Origin: Candidatus Bipolaricaulota bacterium
Lineage (GTDB): Bacteria; Bipolaricaulota; Bipolaricaulia; Bipolaricaulales; Bipolaricaulaceae
DNA: 34,933 nucleotides
Reading direction: 5' to 3'
NCBI GenBank assembly: GCA_030550535.1
Contig: JAUQPF010000029.1
Coordinates: 1 to 34,933 of the forward strand
Made by a program: the position numbers and the translations under genes. Shown one piece after another: positions 8,062 to 15,545 of the stretch. The notes under the pieces were generated by a model. That model saw only the letters and a list, made by a program, of their open reading frames with translations, was not told the DNA's origin and did no database searches. How positions within the stretch are numbered: the first letter of the stretch is position 1; each line of letters opens with the position of its first letter.

Positions 8062-8957
8062 ATTTTCCCGGCCAGGGCTGGGCCCGCGAGCTCCCAGCGC
8101 TTCTGTTCCGCATAGCTCGGATGGGGACGATAGCGCCGCATCCCGCGTTCCAACGGATCGCCCCAGACCTCCCAGGCTTCGGGGGCAAGGTTACCCCGCC
8201 CCAGGTGGGCGCAGGGGACGAGGTACCCGATCTCTTCGGGCTGGAAGCCCATGAGCAAGGCGGCGGCCGCGTCCACGGCCACCGGATCGCTCCCCAAGAG
8301 GGCGAACCGATGGGGCACGGGATCCCCGTCCACCGGGTCTGCCCCCTCCATCCCCTCGTAGCCGTCGATCACGGTGAGGTGGGGGGCAAGCTCCCGCGCC
8401 AAAAGGGCGAGGTTCACGTGGATCGCCGCATACCCCTGGTGGATCCTGACCTTGTCGGGCTTTGGGATCGCGCCCACCACAAGGTTTTTTATGCCCAAGG
8501 TCACGATCACGCCGTCGTGGGTCTTGGGCTTGGCCAAGGAGACGCGGAAGCTCTCCAGGGCTGTTTGGGCGATCTTCAAAGAAATGGTGTTTCCCTTCGC
8601 GTCGTAGACGGTGCGAAAAACGTGTGCATCTTGGTTCAGATCCAGGACTTCGGCCCCGTAGCGTTCGGCCCAAGGGAGGTACCCGAAGTTTTGGAAGGCC
8701 TGGAGGGTGTCCTCGCTTGCCCCCTCGCCGAGGACGAGCCGCTTGGGCCGGAGCTGGGAGAGGACTTCCAGCGCGGCCCGGACGGCCTCGGCGTGGGTGC
8801 TGGCGAGTTCCCTCCGGGCGGAGACGCAGTTGGGTTTAACAAGAACGGTTTTCCCCTGGACCTTTTCGCCCTCGTCCTCGGCCCAGGCCTCGAGGAGGGC
8901 GCGCAGGGCCGCGTAGCGCTCGCGCACACCGACGCGGAAATAGAGGCGAGAGCCCAC
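8058..8957 (-). CDS. DUF362 domain protein
   Basis: A 299-residue DUF362 protein. Typical elements are VLVKPNCVS near the N-terminus, the LGEGASEDTLQAFQNFGY segment, LAKPKTHDGVIVTLGIKNLVVG, the HxNLALLA helix and the DGYEGMEGADP and GSDPVAVDAAAA motifs towards the end. Members are sometimes fused to [4Fe-4S] ferredoxin domains, but this one has none and only two cysteines. The family's function is not established. The start is GTG at 8957, 5 bases after a TACAAT box and without a Shine-Dalgarno site, suggesting a leaderless mRNA. Open frame continues upstream but runs into the divergent padR region and has no conserved content. First gene of the DUF362-unknown-malQ unit. Confidence 0.85.
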   Translation of the reverse strand: MGSRLYFRVGVRERYAALRALLEAWAEDEGEKVQGKTVLVKPNCVSARRELASTHAEAVRAALEVLSQLRPKRLVLGEGASEDTLQAFQNFGYLPWAERYGAEVLDLNQDAHVFRTVYDAKGNTISLKIAQTALESFRVSLAKPKTHDGVIVTLGIKNLVVGAIPKPDKVRIHQGYAAIHVNLALLARELAPHLTVIDGYEGMEGADPVDGDPVPHRFALLGSDPVAVDAAAALLMGFQPEEIGYLVPCAHLGRGNLAPEAWEVWGDPLERGMRRYRPHPSYAEQKRWELAGPALAGKI

Positions 8958-8962
8958 GAAGG

Positions 8963-8968
8963 ATTGTA
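8963..8968 (-). promoter_or_regulatory. -10 box for a leaderless DUF362 transcript
   Basis: TACAAT on the minus strand ends 5 bases before the GTG start. No good -35 hexamer lies 16-18 bases upstream in the G/C-rich stretch. Transcription would begin at or beside the start codon. Confidence 0.45.
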
Positions 8969-8974
8969 GCCGCG

Positions 8975-9002
8975 TTGTGGGGCGGGCGGGCCGGGCTATA
9001 CT
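8975..9002 (+). promoter_or_regulatory. Promoter of the padR-exporter operon
   Basis: TTGTGG (8975-8980) and TATACT (8997-9002) are 16 bases apart. Transcription should start near 9009, giving a leader of about 20 bases. PadR-type repressors often bind their own promoters; the divergent DUF362 promoter lies only a few bases away and could be affected too. Confidence 0.5.
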
Positions 9003-9029
9003 TCGGCCCCGATCAATCGGATCCGAAAC

Positions 9030-9470
9030 ATGGTGGGGCGAGGGTTCCTGCGGTACTGGGTTTTGCGGCTCCTTACCGAGGGGCCGCGCACGGGCTACGC
9101 CCTGGCCAAGGAGTTGGAGGCACGCCTGGGCTGGCGGCCCTCCCCGGGCTCCCTCTACCCCCTCCTCTCCGCCCTGGCCGAACAGGGCCTCATTGTGCCA
9201 AGCGGGGGGAAGCGCCCGCGCTGGCGCCTCACGCCCGCGGGCGAGGCCGCCCTGGCCGAGCTCGAGAAGGGAAAAGAGGAGTGGAAGGCCGTGGCCAACC
9301 TCCTGGCCTCCGCCGCGCGGAACATCCCGGCCTTCCGCCAGTTCCTGCGCCTGGCCGGACGGGCCCTGGCCTCCGGGAAAACCGCGGAGCTCGAGGAGCT
9401 CCTCGCCCATGCCAACGCGCAGCTCGCCCTCCTTCTGGGAGGTGAGGGGGATGGAAGCCGTGGTCGTTGA
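9030..9470 (+). CDS. PadR family transcriptional regulator
   Basis: A 146-residue PadR-type winged-helix regulator. The N-terminal DNA-binding domain shows VLRLLTEGPRTGYALAKEL (about 11-29) and SPGSLYPLLSALAEQGLI (38-55), followed by the wing with RWRLTPAGEAAL. The C-terminal helical half should form the dimer. PadR proteins typically repress drug efflux or detoxification genes and are released by a small ligand. It overlaps the ABC ATPase gene by 20 bases, so it very probably controls the exporter operon it heads. The ligand is unknown. Confidence 0.92.
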   Translation: MVGRGFLRYWVLRLLTEGPRTGYALAKELEARLGWRPSPGSLYPLLSALAEQGLIVPSGGKRPRWRLTPAGEAALAELEKGKEEWKAVANLLASAARNIPAFRQFLRLAGRALASGKTAELEELLAHANAQLALLLGGEGDGSRGR

Positions 9471-10464
9471 GGATCTCGTCAAGGTATACCGGGGCGGCAT
9501 CCGCGCCGTGGACGGCGTCTCTTTTTCCATCGCGGAACAGGAGGTCTTTGGGTTTCTAGGACCCAACGGCGCGGGCAAGTCCACCACCATCAAGTGCGTG
9601 ATCGGGCTTCTGCGCCCCACCTCCGGCCGGATTCGCGTCTTCGGCGTGGACGTGGAAAAGGACCCCGGGATCGCCAAGCGCACCATCGGTTATGCCGCCC
9701 AGGAGACGGCGGTGGACGACCAGCTCACGGGCTGGGAGAACCTCTACCTCCAGGGACGGTTCTACCGCCTCTCCCGCGAGGAGATCCGCAGGCGGGGCGA
9801 GGAGGTCCTGCGCCTCTTCGGCCTTTGGGAGCGGCGGAACGACCTGGCTCAGACCTATTCCGGCGGCATGCTGAAAAGATTGGACATCGCCTGCGCCCTC
9901 CTCCATCGCCCGCGCCTCCTCTTTTTGGACGAGCCCACCTTGGGCCTGGATGTGCAAACCCGGAAGGCCATCTGGGACTACATCCGCAAGCTGCGCGAGG
10001 AACAAAAGATGACGATCTTCCTCACCACCCACTACATGGAGGAGGCGGACGAACTGTGCGACCGGGTGGCCATCATCGACCGCGGCCGCATCCTCGCCCT
10101 GGATAGACCCGGCGCCCTCAAGGCCGCCCTGGGCGGGGACCTCATCACCCTGAAGTTCGCCTCCGCCGATGATCGTGTTCCCTCGCTTCTTTCGGCCATC
10201 CGCGCGCTGCCGGGCGTGCGGGACCTCCGCTCCTCGCCGGACGGCGTCCACTGGATCCGGGTGGAGCAGCGGGGCGACCGGCTCATCCCCGAGCTCGTGC
10301 AGCTCGCCCTCGCCCACGGGGTTCCCGTGGACTCCGTGCGCTTGAAACGTCCCACCCTCGACGACGTTTACCTCCACTACACCGGTCGGGAGATCCGCGA
10401 GGCCGCGTCCAGCCGGGAGGAGCACGTGCGGGCAAGGATCCTGCAGAGGAGGGTGCGGCGATGA
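9451..10464 (+). CDS. ABC exporter ATP-binding protein (DrrA-like)
   Basis: A 337-residue ATPase subunit of an ABC-2 type exporter. Walker A GPNGAGKST is at 37-45, the Q-loop Q84 in AAQET, the signature YSGGM at 136-140, Walker B LLFLDEPT at 156-163 with E161, and the switch histidine H194 in LTTHYMEEA. The C-terminal 100 residues are the extra domain seen in DrrA-like drug exporters, ending in a RPTLDDVYLHYTGREIR motif. The ATG at 9451 is chosen because GGAGG lies 8 bases upstream; it sits inside the end of padR. Its stop overlaps the permease start (ATGA). Together they should form a two-subunit exporter; the substrate is unknown. Confidence 0.95.
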   Translation: MEAVVVEDLVKVYRGGIRAVDGVSFSIAEQEVFGFLGPNGAGKSTTIKCVIGLLRPTSGRIRVFGVDVEKDPGIAKRTIGYAAQETAVDDQLTGWENLYLQGRFYRLSREEIRRRGEEVLRLFGLWERRNDLAQTYSGGMLKRLDIACALLHRPRLLFLDEPTLGLDVQTRKAIWDYIRKLREEQKMTIFLTTHYMEEADELCDRVAIIDRGRILALDRPGALKAALGGDLITLKFASADDRVPSLLSAIRALPGVRDLRSSPDGVHWIRVEQRGDRLIPELVQLALAHGVPVDSVRLKRPTLDDVYLHYTGREIREAASSREEHVRARILQRRVRR

Positions 10465-11240
10465 TCCTGCGGGATGCCCTTTACGTGGCCCGGCGGGAGC
10501 TCCTCAAGTTCTTCCGGGCGCGCACGCGTCTCGTTGTGGCGGTGATCCAGCCCCTCCTTTGGCTGGGCCTCATGGGGAACATGATGCAGGGCCTGGCCCA
10601 GAATCCCTTCGTGGAGAGGCTTTTGGGCACGGGGAGCTACCTCGCCTTCATGACCCCCGGGGTCCTCCTCATGACCGTCCTCTTCGGCGGGGTGTTCGCC
10701 GGGATGTCCATCGTGTGGGACCGGAGGATCGGGTACCTGGAGAAGCTCCTGGCCGCGCCCATCTCCCGGGCGGCCATCCCCCTGGGGAAGATGCTGGCCG
10801 CGGCCGTGCAGGGCGGCTTCCAGGGCCTCCTCATCCTCCTCATCGCCACCGGGCTTGGGGTGCGCTTCGCCACCGGGTTACCCGGGGCCTTGTTCGCCCT
10901 CCTTGTGGCCATGGTTTTCAGCTTCACCCTGAGCGGCTTTTCCCTGGCCCTCGCGGTGCGCTTCACGTCCCAGGAGACCCTCATGGCCGTGGTGAACTTC
11001 TTCACCATGCCCCTCGTGTTCACCTCCAACGCCCTTTTCCCTCGGGAGGCCATGCCCCGATGGCTGGCGGCCGTGGCCCAGGTGAACCCCGTGACCCATG
11101 CCGTGACCCCCATCCGCCAGGTCCTCCTTTCCGGCTGGGATTGGCTGGGCATGGGGCCTTCCCTTCTCGTGATTGGGGGCCTGGCCCTGCTCATGCTGGT
11201 CGTGGCCGGAAGGAGTTTTGGGCGGGCCACGGTGGAGTAA
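10461..11240 (+). CDS. ABC-2 type exporter permease
   Basis: Membrane subunit of 259 residues partnering the ATPase upstream. An N-terminal cytoplasmic helix (YVARRELLKFFRARTR) is followed by about six hydrophobic spans. The conserved region WDRRIGYLEKLLAAPISR lies between spans 2 and 3, and FTSNALFPREAMPRWL precedes the last span, as in DrrB/NodJ-type permeases. It overlaps the ATPase by 4 bases and the MATE gene by 1 base (TAATG), so all three are coupled. It would export a lipophilic compound or lipid across the cytoplasmic membrane. Confidence 0.93.
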   Translation: MILRDALYVARRELLKFFRARTRLVVAVIQPLLWLGLMGNMMQGLAQNPFVERLLGTGSYLAFMTPGVLLMTVLFGGVFAGMSIVWDRRIGYLEKLLAAPISRAAIPLGKMLAAAVQGGFQGLLILLIATGLGVRFATGLPGALFALLVAMVFSFTLSGFSLALAVRFTSQETLMAVVNFFTMPLVFTSNALFPREAMPRWLAAVAQVNPVTHAVTPIRQVLLSGWDWLGMGPSLLVIGGLALLMLVVAGRSFGRATVE

Positions 11241-12619
11241 TGGAGCACGCGACCCCGGGCGTTCGCACCCTCCTTGGTGACCCCAAACGCGCCATCCTCC
11301 GCCTTTCCCTGCCCATGATGGCGGCCATGTTCGTGCAGTCTTTGTACAACGTGGTGGACGCCGTTTGGGGGTCGGGGCTGGGGAGCGAGGCCCTGGCCGC
11401 GGTGGGCCTCTTTTTCCCGTTCATGATGGGCATGATGGCCCTGGCCACGGGCCTGGGGGTGGGCGGAAGCTCCGCGGTCTCCCGAAGGATCGGCGCCCAG
11501 GATAAAGCGGGCGCGGAGCGCGCGGCCCTCCTCACCCTGGGCCTGGGCCTCGGGCTTTCCCTCCCTTTCCTTTTGGCGATCCCCTTGGCCCTTCCCCTCT
11601 TTCGTCGGCTGGGGGCGGAAGGCGAGGCGGCGAAAGGAGCCGCCGCTTACGCCCGCATCCTCTTCGGCGGGGCGGCCCTCCTCTTCTTCGCGAATCTGGG
11701 CACAGCCCTCCTGCGCGGGGAGGGCGACGCCCAGAGGGCCATGTACGCCATGGTCCTCGGCTCCCTCCTCAACATCGGCCTGGATCCGCTTTTCATCTAC
11801 GGGCTTCGTTTGGGGGTGGCGGGCGCGGCCTGGGCCACCCTGGCCTCCCTCCTCTCTTCCGCCTTGCTCCTCGCCTATTGGCTCTTTTTGCGGCCGCGCA
11901 CGTACCTTCGGCTCTCCCCGGCGAGGTTCCGGTGGGATCTTGCCTTGGTGCGGGAGATCCTGGGCGTGGGGGTGCCCGCTTCCCTGGCCCAGCTCTCCAT
12001 GTCGCTCGCGATGCTCGCGGTGAACGGGATCCTCCTCGGGGTGGGCGGGACCCGCGCCGTGGCTGTGTTCGGCACGGGTTGGCGCGTCGTGACCTTGGGC
12101 ACGATCCCCATGAACGGGATGGCCACCGGCGTTACGGCCGTGACCGCCGCGGCCTTCGGCGCTCGCGACGGGGAAAAACTTCGCACCGCTTACTTCTACG
12201 CCATAGGCCTTGGCGTCCTCGTCCAGCTTGGGATCGCCTCCGTAGTGGCCGCTTCCGCGCCCCTCCTTGCCCTCCTGTTCACCTACGCCCCGGAGAGCCA
12301 GCCCCTCCGCTCCGACCTCATCGCCTTCCTGCGCGGGATGTGCCTTTTTCTCCCCACCGTGCCCTTGGGCATGCTCACCTCCGCCATGTTCAACGGGGTG
12401 AGGATGGGCGGCCGGGCCCTGCTCCTCACCGTCCTGCGCACCGTGGTCCTCCAGGCCCTGGGCGGCTGGGCCCTGGGCGTGGCTTTGGGCCTGGGCGAGC
12501 GGGGCGTGTGGTGGGGGATCCTCGCGGCCAACGTCCTCATGGCCTGGGTGGGCTTCACCTGGGGACGGCACACCGTGGCCCGGCTCTCCCAAACGTTTGC
12601 CCCCGCTCGAGCAGGGTAA
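11240..12619 (+). CDS. MATE family efflux transporter
   Basis: A 459-residue, about 12-span membrane protein with two MatE repeats. Family marks are LPMMAAMFVQSLYNVVDAVWGS near the N-terminus, NIGLDPLFIYGLRLGVAGAAWATL in the middle, and the second-half start VGVPASLAQLSMSLAMLAVN. MATE proteins expel drugs and metabolites using Na+ or H+ gradients. The ATG at 11240 overlaps the permease TAA, and GGTGGAG lies just before it. The pairing of an ABC-2 exporter and a MATE pump behind a PadR regulator points to a toxin- or drug-response operon. Confidence 0.93.
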   Translation: MEHATPGVRTLLGDPKRAILRLSLPMMAAMFVQSLYNVVDAVWGSGLGSEALAAVGLFFPFMMGMMALATGLGVGGSSAVSRRIGAQDKAGAERAALLTLGLGLGLSLPFLLAIPLALPLFRRLGAEGEAAKGAAAYARILFGGAALLFFANLGTALLRGEGDAQRAMYAMVLGSLLNIGLDPLFIYGLRLGVAGAAWATLASLLSSALLLAYWLFLRPRTYLRLSPARFRWDLALVREILGVGVPASLAQLSMSLAMLAVNGILLGVGGTRAVAVFGTGWRVVTLGTIPMNGMATGVTAVTAAAFGARDGEKLRTAYFYAIGLGVLVQLGIASVVAASAPLLALLFTYAPESQPLRSDLIAFLRGMCLFLPTVPLGMLTSAMFNGVRMGGRALLLTVLRTVVLQALGGWALGVALGLGERGVWWGILAANVLMAWVGFTWGRHTVARLSQTFAPARAG

Positions 12620-12622
12620 AAT
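12617..12622 (+). promoter_or_regulatory. -10-like box before the first lipid kinase
   Basis: TAAAAT spans the MATE stop codon and lies 7 bases before the ATG at 12630. That spacing would place the transcript start at the ATG, giving a leaderless mRNA in addition to read-through from the exporter genes. Confidence 0.4.
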
Positions 12623-12629
12623 GGGGGCC

Positions 12630-13502
12630 ATGTTGGAGCTTCCGGTCATTTTCAACCCCGCGGCCGATCGTGGCCGGGCTTCTTCCCGCGCGGAGGAGCT
12701 CAAGGCCCGCCTCACGGAACACGGCTTTCGTCCCGTGTTTCTTCGCACCACCGCGCCCGGGGAGGCCACCGCGATGGCGCGGGACCTCGTGGCGAAGGGG
12801 GTGCCCGTGGTGGCCGCGGCCGGCGGGGACGGCACCCTCAACGAGGTGGCTCAAGCCCTGGTGGGAACGAACACGGCCTTGGCCATCATTCCTCTGGGCT
12901 CCGGGAACGATTTCCTCCGTTCCCTTGTGGGGGTTGTGGATCTCGCGGACGCCCTGCGCCGCGTGCGCCAGGGGAAGCCCCGGCCTGTGGACGTGGGCGA
13001 GGCCAACGGCCGCTTCTACCTGAACTCTCTCGGGATGGGCATCGACGGCCAGATCGCCGAGGACTTCATCCGCTGGAAGTTCCTGCGCGGGGAGCTTGGC
13101 TACCTTTGGGCGGCCCTGTACGAGGTGGCGCGCTTCCGCCCCTTTGAGCTTCGCCTGCGAAGCGACGCGGGCTCCTGGGAGTTCCAGGGGCTCATGGTCT
13201 CGGTGATGAACGGCTCGCACACGGCCGGGGGCTTCCATCTTGCCCCCGGCGCGAGCCTCACCGACGGCGCCCTCAACCTCATCGCCATCCGCCACTACCC
13301 TCGGATCGTGCGCGTCCCCATCCTTGTTCGGGTGCGCCAGGGGAAGCATTTGGGCCTGCGGAGGGTGAAGACGGCCCTCGTGCGCTGGGCCGAGGTCCAA
13401 ACGAGCCGCCCCCTCCGCGTCTACGTGGACGGCGAGCTCCTTCCCCGCACCGACCGCCTTTCCATCCGTGTTCATCCCGGTGCCCTGAAGGTGGTGCTCT
13501 GA
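12630..13502 (+). CDS. Diacylglycerol kinase-like lipid kinase (YegS/BmrU family), copy 1
   Basis: A 290-residue member of the diacylglycerol/sphingosine kinase catalytic family, which phosphorylates a lipid alcohol using ATP. The nucleotide-binding motif GGDGT is at 65-69 and SGNDF at 91-95. The family motif GMGIDGQIAEDF follows in the middle, and YVDGELLP sits near the end. With the ATG at 12630 every motif has the same residue number as in the neighbouring paralogue, which supports this start over the ATG at 12621 or a TTG at 12597. It follows the MATE gene after 10 bases. The lipid substrate is unknown: diacylglycerol, another lipid alcohol or undecaprenol are all possible. Confidence 0.9.
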   Translation: MLELPVIFNPAADRGRASSRAEELKARLTEHGFRPVFLRTTAPGEATAMARDLVAKGVPVVAAAGGDGTLNEVAQALVGTNTALAIIPLGSGNDFLRSLVGVVDLADALRRVRQGKPRPVDVGEANGRFYLNSLGMGIDGQIAEDFIRWKFLRGELGYLWAALYEVARFRPFELRLRSDAGSWEFQGLMVSVMNGSHTAGGFHLAPGASLTDGALNLIAIRHYPRIVRVPILVRVRQGKHLGLRRVKTALVRWAEVQTSRPLRVYVDGELLPRTDRLSIRVHPGALKVVL

Positions 13503-13514
13503 TCCTGGCTCGGC

Positions 13515-13520
13515 TAGGAT
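13515..13520 (+). promoter_or_regulatory. -10-like box before the second lipid kinase
   Basis: TAGGAT lies 10 bases before the ATG at 13531 in the 28-base gap between the two kinases. No Shine-Dalgarno site is visible there (TGCCGCCGTT). A near-leaderless transcript is possible. Confidence 0.35.
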
Positions 13521-13530
13521 TGCCGCCGTT

Positions 13531-14406
13531 ATGGGCCCGATCCCCATCATTTTGAACCCCGCGGCAGGCCGAGGTTCCGCGGGTGAACGCGAGCCCGAAA
13601 TCAAAGAGGCGTTCCGAAGGCTTGGGCTTGCTGTAGAGATCTTCCGCACCGCGGGACCGGGTGAGGCCACGGAGCTCGCGTGCGCGCTGTGCGCCCAGGG
13701 GGCGGAGGTGGTGGTGGCCGCCGGCGGGGATGGCACCGTGAACGAGGTGGCCCAGGCCCTGGTGGGAACGGATACGGTCTTGGGAATTCTTCCCTTGGGC
13801 TCCGGGAACGACTTCGCCCGTGCCATGGGAATCCCTGCAGAGCTTCGGCAGGCCGCGGAGGCCCTCGCCCGCGGAAGGGAAAGGCGCGTGGACGTGGGCG
13901 AGGCCAGCGGTCGCTACTACCTCAATGCTCTCGGGATGGGCATCGACGGGCAGATCGCCCACGATTACCGCACCCACACGTTCCTTCGGGGCGAGATCGG
14001 GTACCTTTTGGCCACGGTGTACGAGGTTTTGCGTTTTCGGCCCTTTGCGGTGGAGGTGGAGGCCGAGGGCCGGCGGTTTGCGGGCGAGCTTTTGGCCGTG
14101 GCCGCTATGAACGGGCCCTGGGCCGGCGGCGGATTCTGCCTGGCTCCCCAAGCCCGCCCCAACGACGGCCTCCTCGACCTCGCTCTTTTGGGCCACTACC
14201 CGCGCCTGGTGCGGCTCGTGGTCCTCCCCAAAACTCGGGACGGAAGCTATCTCCGCCTCTCCCGGGCGCAGCTCCTCCGCACCCGCGAGGTCCGCGTGCG
14301 CGCGGAGCGCCCGCTTTTCGTGCACCTCGACGGCGAGCTTCTTTCCGAGCGCGTGAGCGATCTTGAGGTAAAACTCCTCCCTCAGGTCCTGAGGGTTCGC
14401 GCCTAA
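13531..14406 (+). CDS. Diacylglycerol kinase-like lipid kinase (YegS/BmrU family), copy 2
   Basis: A 291-residue paralogue of the preceding gene. Motifs are in register with copy 1: PIILNPAAGRGSAG at the N-terminus, GGDGT at 65-69, SGNDF at 91-95, GMGIDGQIAHDY in the middle and HLDGELLS near the end. Copy 1 has NPAADRG where this one has the more usual NPAAGRG. The two are clearly a tandem duplication that has since diverged, more so in the lipid-binding C-terminal half than around the nucleotide site. It ends 5 bases before the converging CoA-transferase gene, with no terminator between. Confidence 0.9.
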   Translation: MGPIPIILNPAAGRGSAGEREPEIKEAFRRLGLAVEIFRTAGPGEATELACALCAQGAEVVVAAGGDGTVNEVAQALVGTDTVLGILPLGSGNDFARAMGIPAELRQAAEALARGRERRVDVGEASGRYYLNALGMGIDGQIAHDYRTHTFLRGEIGYLLATVYEVLRFRPFAVEVEAEGRRFAGELLAVAAMNGPWAGGGFCLAPQARPNDGLLDLALLGHYPRLVRLVVLPKTRDGSYLRLSRAQLLRTREVRVRAERPLFVHLDGELLSERVSDLEVKLLPQVLRVRA

Positions 14407-14411
14407 GGGCG

Positions 14412-15542
14412 CTAGCGAAGGCCTAGCCGCTTAAGCACGAGTTCCGTGTGCTCCCCGAGGCGAGGGGGTGGAAGGGGGCTTCCCGGCCAGGCCAGGGAAA
14501 CCGGGCAGGCCAGCGTCGGGTAGCGGCCCACCGTAGGGTGCTCCACCTCCATGAGGATCCGCCCCACAAGCCCAGGGTCGCCGAAGAGGTCGGCAAGGGA
14601 GTTCACCGGGCCTGCGGGGACTCCTGCCCTCTTGAGCTCCGCGATCCAATGAGCCCGCGGCCTTTGCTGAAGGATCGCGCTGAGGATGGGGAGGAGGGCC
14701 TCCCGGTTTTGCACGCGCGCGGGGTTGGTGGCGAAACGCGGATCTCCGGCGAGCTCCGGCCTTCCCAGGACCTGACACAGCGCCCGGAACTGCGCGTCCG
14801 TTCCCACCGCCACCATGAGGAGCCCATCCGCGGCGGGAAAGGCCTGGTAGGGCACGATCTGGGGATGGGCTGTGCCCAGGCGCTTCGGCTCCGTTTGGGT
14901 GAGGAGGAAGGCTTGGGCCACGTTGACCAAGGCTGCCGCGGAGTTCTCGATGAGCGTGGCCTCCACGGCCATTCCCTCTCCCGTTCTTTCCCGAAGGAGG
15001 AGGGCTCCCAAGACGCCGCACAGACCGGCCCAGGCGGTGAGGACGTCCACGATGGCCACGCCCACCTTGGCCGGCCGCTCGTCCTCCCCGGTGATGGCCA
15101 TAAGCCCGCCCAGGGCCTGGATGAGGGCGTCGAACCCCGGCTCCTCTCGGTAGGGCCCGGGCGGGAAACCAAGGATGGCGAGGTACACGGCGCGCGGGTT
15201 GATGGCCCGCACGGCCTCGTAGGACACCCCAAGCTTCGCGGTGGTCTGGGGAAGGAAGTTGTGCACGACCACATCGCTTTTCCCAATGAGGGCGTGGAGG
15301 ATCTCCTGATCCTTGGGGTTTGTTAAGTCCAGGGCGATCCCGTATTTCCCGCGGTTCACGGCGAGGAAGTAGGCGGACTCGCCGGCCACGAAGGGCGGGC
15401 CCCAGCGGCGGGTCTCGTCGCCCACCTCCGGCCGCTCCACTTTGATCACCTCGGCCCCGAGGTCCGCCAGCCACATGGTGCACAAAGGGCCCGCGAGGAT
15501 CCGCGAAAGATCCAAAACCCGTATCCCTTCCAGCGGTTTCAT
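14412..15542 (-). CDS. Family III CoA-transferase (CaiB/BaiF type)
   Basis: A 376-residue family III CoA-transferase, which moves CoA between organic acids through an enzyme-bound anhydride. The start PLEGIRVLDLSRILAGPLCTMWLADLGAEVIKVE is typical. The middle holds LDLTNPKD, the SDVVVHNF segment and the catalytic aspartate D138 in the GFDALIQA motif, followed by GLMAITGE. The C-terminal part has LGRPELAGDPRF and AGVPAGPVN. Members act on oxalate, carnitine, aromatic or succinyl/malyl acids, and the sequence alone does not choose among these. It lies 3 bases downstream of the EndoQ gene and is probably co-transcribed with it, though no functional link is apparent. Confidence 0.93.
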   Translation of the reverse strand: MKPLEGIRVLDLSRILAGPLCTMWLADLGAEVIKVERPEVGDETRRWGPPFVAGESAYFLAVNRGKYGIALDLTNPKDQEILHALIGKSDVVVHNFLPQTTAKLGVSYEAVRAINPRAVYLAILGFPPGPYREEPGFDALIQALGGLMAITGEDERPAKVGVAIVDVLTAWAGLCGVLGALLLRERTGEGMAVEATLIENSAAALVNVAQAFLLTQTEPKRLGTAHPQIVPYQAFPAADGLLMVAVGTDAQFRALCQVLGRPELAGDPRFATNPARVQNREALLPILSAILQQRPRAHWIAELKRAGVPAGPVNSLADLFGDPGLVGRILMEVEHPTVGRYPTLACPVSLAWPGSPLPPPRLGEHTELVLKRLGLR

Positions 15543-15545
15543 GGC

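Noticed and set aside
8958-9686. Upstream extension of the DUF362 frame
   Set aside because: It runs antisense through padR and the ABC ATPase gene and lacks conserved content. A -10 box lies just before GTG 8957.
10637-12841. Very long open frame antisense to the ABC permease and MATE genes
   Set aside because: It mirrors two well-recognised membrane protein genes, has no family motif, and is low-complexity (Gly, Glu, His, Ala rich) as expected for shadow frames in GC-rich DNA.
12555-14325. Two long open frames antisense to the lipid kinases
   Set aside because: They resemble each other only because the sense genes are duplicates. They have no independent coding evidence.
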